Shown here in pieces: positions 60,301-64,000 of a stretch of DNA of 64,000 nt. The translations under genes were made by a program, and so were the position numbers. The DNA lies in assembly GCA_963798015.1 (NCBI GenBank), contig CAWCSA010000016.1:124001-188000 (forward strand). Direction: 5' to 3'. This DNA comes from Roseiarcus sp963798015. Lineage in GTDB: Bacteria > Pseudomonadota > Alphaproteobacteria > Rhizobiales > Beijerinckiaceae. The notes beneath the pieces are model-generated. The model was given only the letters and a program-made list of their open reading frames with translations, searched no databases and had not been told where the DNA came from. Each line of letters begins with the position of its first letter. Position 1 is the stretch's first letter.

Positions 60301-62382
60301 TTGACGACCTTGGCGGCTTCTTTTCCGCGGCTGGGCTCCCGCGGCGACCGCGCGACGGTCGGCCCCGACCTCGGAGTCGAGCCGCCGATACGATTGGGCG
60401 ACGATCGGCTCGACAGCAACCAGCGGCGTCTCGCATCGCTCAGATGGTTGGCGGGCGCGACGCTGGCCGGACTCTGCGGCATGACCCTGATCGGCGCGGC
60501 GCTGTATCTTGACCTCGACAGCCAATACGATTTCGCCGAGGCGCCTGAATTCGCCGCGTCGCAGCCGGCGGCAGATTCGCAGGAAGCAGGCGTCAACCCG
60601 AGCAAGGGTGATCGGCTTCTCCGGCCCGTCGACATTGTCTCGGACAAACAAACTTTTAAAGTCCCGACGACCATCAAGGTCGGCGACAAGGAAGTGGTGA
60701 AGGCGCGACCGTTCACCCGTCTCGAAACCACTTTGACCATGACTCCGACTGGGTTCGCGGACGCGGTGCCCCCGTTCAACCCGCTCAAGATCGTGAACGG
60801 CGGAACGGACGTCGCCGAGGCGCCGCCCGACCCCGGTCCGGTGCAAGACAGCGCGGAGGTGACGTTTCGCGTCGAGGATCTTAGTCCGAGCGACGCAGAG
60901 CAGATCTCGGGAGAATTGACGCAGGCCGAGGCCGAAGCGCAGGTGGTGGAAACACTGAAAGCGCCGACCGAAAGGGCGGCTTCCCAATCGTTGCCGCCGC
61001 AGCTCTTGTTGATGCGAACGAGCCGGGCCAGCGAAGCCCTGCGTGAGCTCTCCGCCTATGCGACCGCGGGCAGCGTAAGTCCCAGCACGCCTTTCGCCTC
61101 GATCGAAGTGCGGATGATTCCCGAGAACGTGAGCAACGTGGTCAAGGCGAGCCCGGACGATGGGTCTCCGAACGAGAAGCTTGTTCAAATCCATCACGGT
61201 GAGAGCTTTGAGGACGTGCTCAAGGCCAACGGCGCAAGCCCTGAGGCCATACTCGGCATCCTGGCGGCCTTTGGCGTCAAGCACGGCGAATCGCCGGTCA
61301 GCGAGGGGCAGAAGATCCTTCTCCTGCCCGAGGAGCCTGCCGTTCGCGGCGAGAGGCCGGGAATAGCCCGGATCTCGGTGTACGCGGACGACCAGCTCAG
61401 GGCGACGGTTGCAATCACCGACAGCGGCGCATACAGGCCAGTAGCGCTGCGCGCCGCACAGCCGCCGCGAAAGTCCAAAGCGACGGACGAGGAGGGCTCG
61501 GGCGGCGGCATGAGCCTCTATCAGAGCCTCTACGAGACGGCGCTCAAACAGGGGCTGCCGCGATCGATCATTGATGTGCTGACCAGGGTGTTCGCCAACG
61601 ATGTCGATTTCCAGCGCGCAACGGCGCCGGGGGACTCGGTCGAGGCCTTCTTCTCCGATCCCGACGACATCAATCCGCGGCCCGAGCTGTTACGCGCTTC
61701 GATGACGGTCCGAGATCAGACGTTCAAGTACTACCGCTTCCAGACGCCCGACGACAACATGGTCGACTTCTACGATGAGAATGGGCGGTCGATGCGAAAG
61801 TTCCTAGTGCGGAAACCCATCGCTGACGGCGAGATGACTTCGCCATTCGGCATGCGCTATCATCCCATTCTGCATTATGCGCGTATGCACACAGGGGTCG
61901 ATTGGGCCGCCCCCATCGGCACCCCGATCTACGCTGCGGGTAACGGTTCTGTCATCAAGGCGGCGTACGATGGCGGCTACGGACGGCGGGTCGAGATCCA
62001 ACATGCCAATGGCTACGTGACCGCCTACAATCACATGTCCGGTTTCGGCCGCGGGATCGTCGAGGGCGCGCATGTCGTTCAGGGCCAGACGGTGGGTTAT
62101 CTCGGTGATTCCGGACTGGCGACTGGCCCGCACCTCCACTACGAGGTGATCATCAACGGCAATTTCGTCGACCCGATGGCGATCAAACTGCCGCGCACAC
62201 GCGAGTTTGACGGCAGGATGCTCGCGGCGTTCAAGCGCGAGCGCGACCGCATCGACCAGCTCATGGGCGAGGCTCCCTCTGCCGTGGCGATGTCGGCGGA
62301 GAGATCCGCGTCCGCATCATTGTCCGCAATCGCGGAGCCTCAACCGAACTCAACCGCCAGGTCCAACGCTGGCGCCGGATAG
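60301..62382 (+). CDS. M23 family metallopeptidase (LytM domain)
   Basis: 693 residues from a TTG; no ATG comes before the membrane helix (residues about 46-68), so the start is uncertain. A long periplasmic part is followed by a LysM-like segment (VQIHHGESFEDVLKANGASPEAI) and the LytM peptidase domain: the zinc ligands are visible in ILHYARMHTGVDWAAP (HxxxD) and GPHLHYEVIINGN (HxH). Predicted to cut peptidoglycan cross-bridges. The last 122 bases overlap gluQ in the opposite direction. Confidence 0.88.
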   Translation: MTTLAASFPRLGSRGDRATVGPDLGVEPPIRLGDDRLDSNQRRLASLRWLAGATLAGLCGMTLIGAALYLDLDSQYDFAEAPEFAASQPAADSQEAGVNPSKGDRLLRPVDIVSDKQTFKVPTTIKVGDKEVVKARPFTRLETTLTMTPTGFADAVPPFNPLKIVNGGTDVAEAPPDPGPVQDSAEVTFRVEDLSPSDAEQISGELTQAEAEAQVVETLKAPTERAASQSLPPQLLLMRTSRASEALRELSAYATAGSVSPSTPFASIEVRMIPENVSNVVKASPDDGSPNEKLVQIHHGESFEDVLKANGASPEAILGILAAFGVKHGESPVSEGQKILLLPEEPAVRGERPGIARISVYADDQLRATVAITDSGAYRPVALRAAQPPRKSKATDEEGSGGGMSLYQSLYETALKQGLPRSIIDVLTRVFANDVDFQRATAPGDSVEAFFSDPDDINPRPELLRASMTVRDQTFKYYRFQTPDDNMVDFYDENGRSMRKFLVRKPIADGEMTSPFGMRYHPILHYARMHTGVDWAAPIGTPIYAAGNGSVIKAAYDGGYGRRVEIQHANGYVTAYNHMSGFGRGIVEGAHVVQGQTVGYLGDSGLATGPHLHYEVIINGNFVDPMAIKLPRTREFDGRMLAAFKRERDRIDQLMGEAPSAVAMSAERSASASLSAIAEPQPNSTARSNAGAG

Positions 62383-63244
62383 AGAACCCCAACGCGGCGC
62401 GAACGTCTCCCGGCGCCAAGCCCGTCGCGCGCAATTCGGCAAGCGACCAGGATTGACGGCTTTTCGATAGCTTCTCTCCGGTCTGGTCGAGAACGAGCCG
62501 GTGATGCCGATAGCGCGGCTGGCTAAGGCCAAGCAACGCCTGCAGCAGGCGGTGGACCGCGGTCGCAGCAAGCAGGTCCCTTCCACGCACAACGTCGGTC
62601 ACGCCCTGAAGTGCGTCATCGACCACTACCGCCAGATGGTAGCTCGCCGCCAGATCGCGCCCGCGGAGGACAACGTCGCCCCAAACTTCCGGAGCGGCCG
62701 GAGCGCATGCGACGGGAATGGCGCCTTCGCCATATTCGGTCCAGCAGAGACGCGCCGGTCCAGCGTCGACCGCGCGCCGCATGTCGAGGCGAAAGGCGGC
62801 GCGTTCGCCTCGGGCGAGGCGGTCGCGCGCTTCCGTCGGAGAGAGCGCGCGGCAGGTTCCGGGATAGAGCGGCGCGCCGTCCGGGTCGCGCTGTCCATTC
62901 GAGGCGCGGGCGATCTCCGCACGGCTGCAAAAGCAGGGGTAGACCAAGCCCCGCTGATCGAGGCGGGCGAGCGCCGCGGAATAGTCGTCGCCATGCTCGC
63001 TCTGCCGGCGCGGGCCGGGAAAGCGAAGCCCAAGCCACGCGAGGTCGTCAATGATGGCGGCCTCGAATTGCGGTTTGCAGCGCGTACGGTCTAAATCTTC
63101 AATGCGCAGCAGCACGCGGCCGTTGGTTTCGACGCCGATGCGTTCATTCATCAGCGCCGAATAGGCGTGGCCGAGATGGAGCGCCCCGTTTGGCGACGGC
63201 GCAAAGCGGAGGACGGGGACAGTCGCGAGGATTTCATCGGCCAT
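62261..63244 (-). CDS. gluQ: Glutamyl-Q tRNA(Asp) synthetase
   Basis: 327 residues from MADEILATVPVLRFAPSPNG, with the HIGH motif as HLGH (ALHLGHAYSALMN), KMSKS as KLSKS (TGEKLSKSRQS), and the zinc-binding cysteines of GluQ (YPCFCSRAEI and LYPGTCR). It lacks the anticodon-binding domain of full GluRS. It adds glutamate to queuosine of tRNA-Asp. The C-terminal 40 residues lie antisense to the M23 peptidase gene and look unlike the family; the start overlaps that of the glycosylase gene. Confidence 0.93.
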   Translation of the reverse strand: MADEILATVPVLRFAPSPNGALHLGHAYSALMNERIGVETNGRVLLRIEDLDRTRCKPQFEAAIIDDLAWLGLRFPGPRRQSEHGDDYSAALARLDQRGLVYPCFCSRAEIARASNGQRDPDGAPLYPGTCRALSPTEARDRLARGERAAFRLDMRRAVDAGPARLCWTEYGEGAIPVACAPAAPEVWGDVVLRGRDLAASYHLAVVVDDALQGVTDVVRGRDLLAATAVHRLLQALLGLSQPRYRHHRLVLDQTGEKLSKSRQSWSLAELRATGLAPGDVRAALGFSIRRQRWTWRLSSVEAPRLRTMMRTRISPPTSPRQREPRP

Positions 63245-63989
63245 GGGGGCAAAGCGAATACCTAAGCCGGCGGTCCGAGCAACCCGGCGCGCCAAACGCC
63301 GTCCAGCGAAGAAAAGGATCTACCATCCCGGTCCCCCAATCGCCGACGAGGCCGGGCTGCTTGAAGCCGCTGAGCGTCTGCGCGCCAAAGATCCGGAACT
63401 CATTGGGCGGCTGATTGCGATCGGCGGCCCGCCGCCGCTTCGCCGCAGGGAGGCCGGATTTGCCGGAATGGCCGCGATCATCGTGGCTCAGCAGGTGTCG
63501 ACAGCCAGCGCCACCGCGATTTTCGGCCGATTGCAAGCCCGCATCGTGCCCCTTGAGGCGGCCGAGATCGCGAAGGCGACGGAGGAGGACTTGCGCGCCT
63601 GCGGGTTGTCGAACGCCAAAGTCCGAGCGTTGCGGGCGCTCGCCCACGCGATCGTGGAGCATGGCCTTGACCTTGTCGGCCTCGGAGCCCTCGACGCGGA
63701 GGACGCTCACAACGCGCTCGTCGCGGTCAAAGGGGTCGGTCCGTGGACGGCGGACGTTTTCCTCCTGTTCTGCCTCGGCCATCCAGACGCCTTTCCCGCC
63801 GGCGATGTCGCGCTGCAGGAAGCGGCCAAGCTCGCCTTGAACCTGAAGCGGCGTCCCGACGCGGAGAGGCTCGAGCGCATCGCAGAACGCTGGCGACCCT
63901 TAAGAGGCGTCGCCGCGCGCATGCTGTGGGCCTATTATCGTGGCGTCAAGGCGCGCTCGGGGATGGCTCTCACCGACGCTTCACGCTAA
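63243..63989 (+). CDS. DNA-3-methyladenine glycosylase, AlkA/HhH-GPD type
   Basis: 248 residues. A basic N-terminal stretch (AVRATRRAKRRPAKKRIYHP) is followed by the HhH-GPD domain: AAIIVAQQVSTASATAIFGRL, the helix-hairpin-helix AVKGVGPWTADVFLLF and the catalytic Asp in AFPAGDVALQ. Removes alkylated bases from DNA. The ATG overlaps the gluQ ATG head-to-head inside CCATGG; a later start within the basic stretch is possible. Confidence 0.88.
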   Translation: MGAKRIPKPAVRATRRAKRRPAKKRIYHPGPPIADEAGLLEAAERLRAKDPELIGRLIAIGGPPPLRRREAGFAGMAAIIVAQQVSTASATAIFGRLQARIVPLEAAEIAKATEEDLRACGLSNAKVRALRALAHAIVEHGLDLVGLGALDAEDAHNALVAVKGVGPWTADVFLLFCLGHPDAFPAGDVALQEAAKLALNLKRRPDAERLERIAERWRPLRGVAARMLWAYYRGVKARSGMALTDASR

Positions 63990-64000
63990 GCCAAGCGCTC

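Noticed and set aside
60277..61284. 335-codon minus-strand frame inside the M23 peptidase gene
   Set aside because: Antisense to a gene with an intact LytM domain, without a start signal or recognisable family.

Overview
The window is GC-rich chromosomal DNA of an alphaproteobacterium, most likely order Hyphomicrobiales (Rhizobiales). Evidence is the cpa/Tad pilus locus, the ChpT phosphotransferase of the CtrA pathway, DUF4167 and DUF1491 proteins, a serC leader RNA in front of serC-serA, and a MarR/OmpR/kinase cluster beside ilvE. Genus cannot be fixed from sequence alone. No rRNA, tRNA, prophage, transposase or CRISPR array is visible.

Layout. 1-10 kb: end of a peptidoglycan-binding protein, a DUF1491 gene, then the Flp/Tad pilus locus (pilin, prepilin peptidase, cpaB-C-D-E-F and two TadB/TadC membrane proteins). 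10-18 kb: UvrD-type helicase, ilvE divergent from a MarR regulator, an OmpR-type two-component pair, thioredoxin, a HAD hydrolase and a MaoC protein. 18-31 kb: ribF, ileS, lspA, a small exported protein, DUF4167, chpT, cysQ, a short hypothetical gene, serC (with leader RNA), serA and a Trm112-like gene bracketed by extragenic palindromes. 31-34 kb: obgE, an acetyltransferase, rpmA and rplU (clear promoter and a hairpin with a U-tract just downstream), and DUF2214. 34-38 kb: a three-subunit periplasmic dehydrogenase (cytochrome c, GMC flavoprotein, small subunit).

38-45 kb is the most unusual stretch. It holds three PEP-CTERM exported-protein genes in tandem, decayed remnants of at least one more, DUF1330, malate synthase and a DUF1127 gene, then a fourth, glycine-rich PEP-CTERM gene. 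That fourth gene is flanked by two diverged copies (about 74 bp) of one control region, which serves DUF1127 on one side and a LysR regulator on the other.

46-64 kb: a DMT transporter, dienelactone hydrolase, an array of 10-bp repeats, an SdhAF4-like protein, an RsmB-type methyltransferase, three paralogous small exported proteins, purH, then a cell-envelope and translation block on the minus strand (two tandem CtpA proteases, EnvC-like activator, rlmH, rsfS). The window ends with a membrane cyclase, an M23 peptidase, gluQ and an AlkA-like glycosylase whose start codon overlaps that of gluQ.

Start sites were chosen by eye from family length, Shine-Dalgarno position and signal peptides. Family assignments come from recognised motifs, not from searches.
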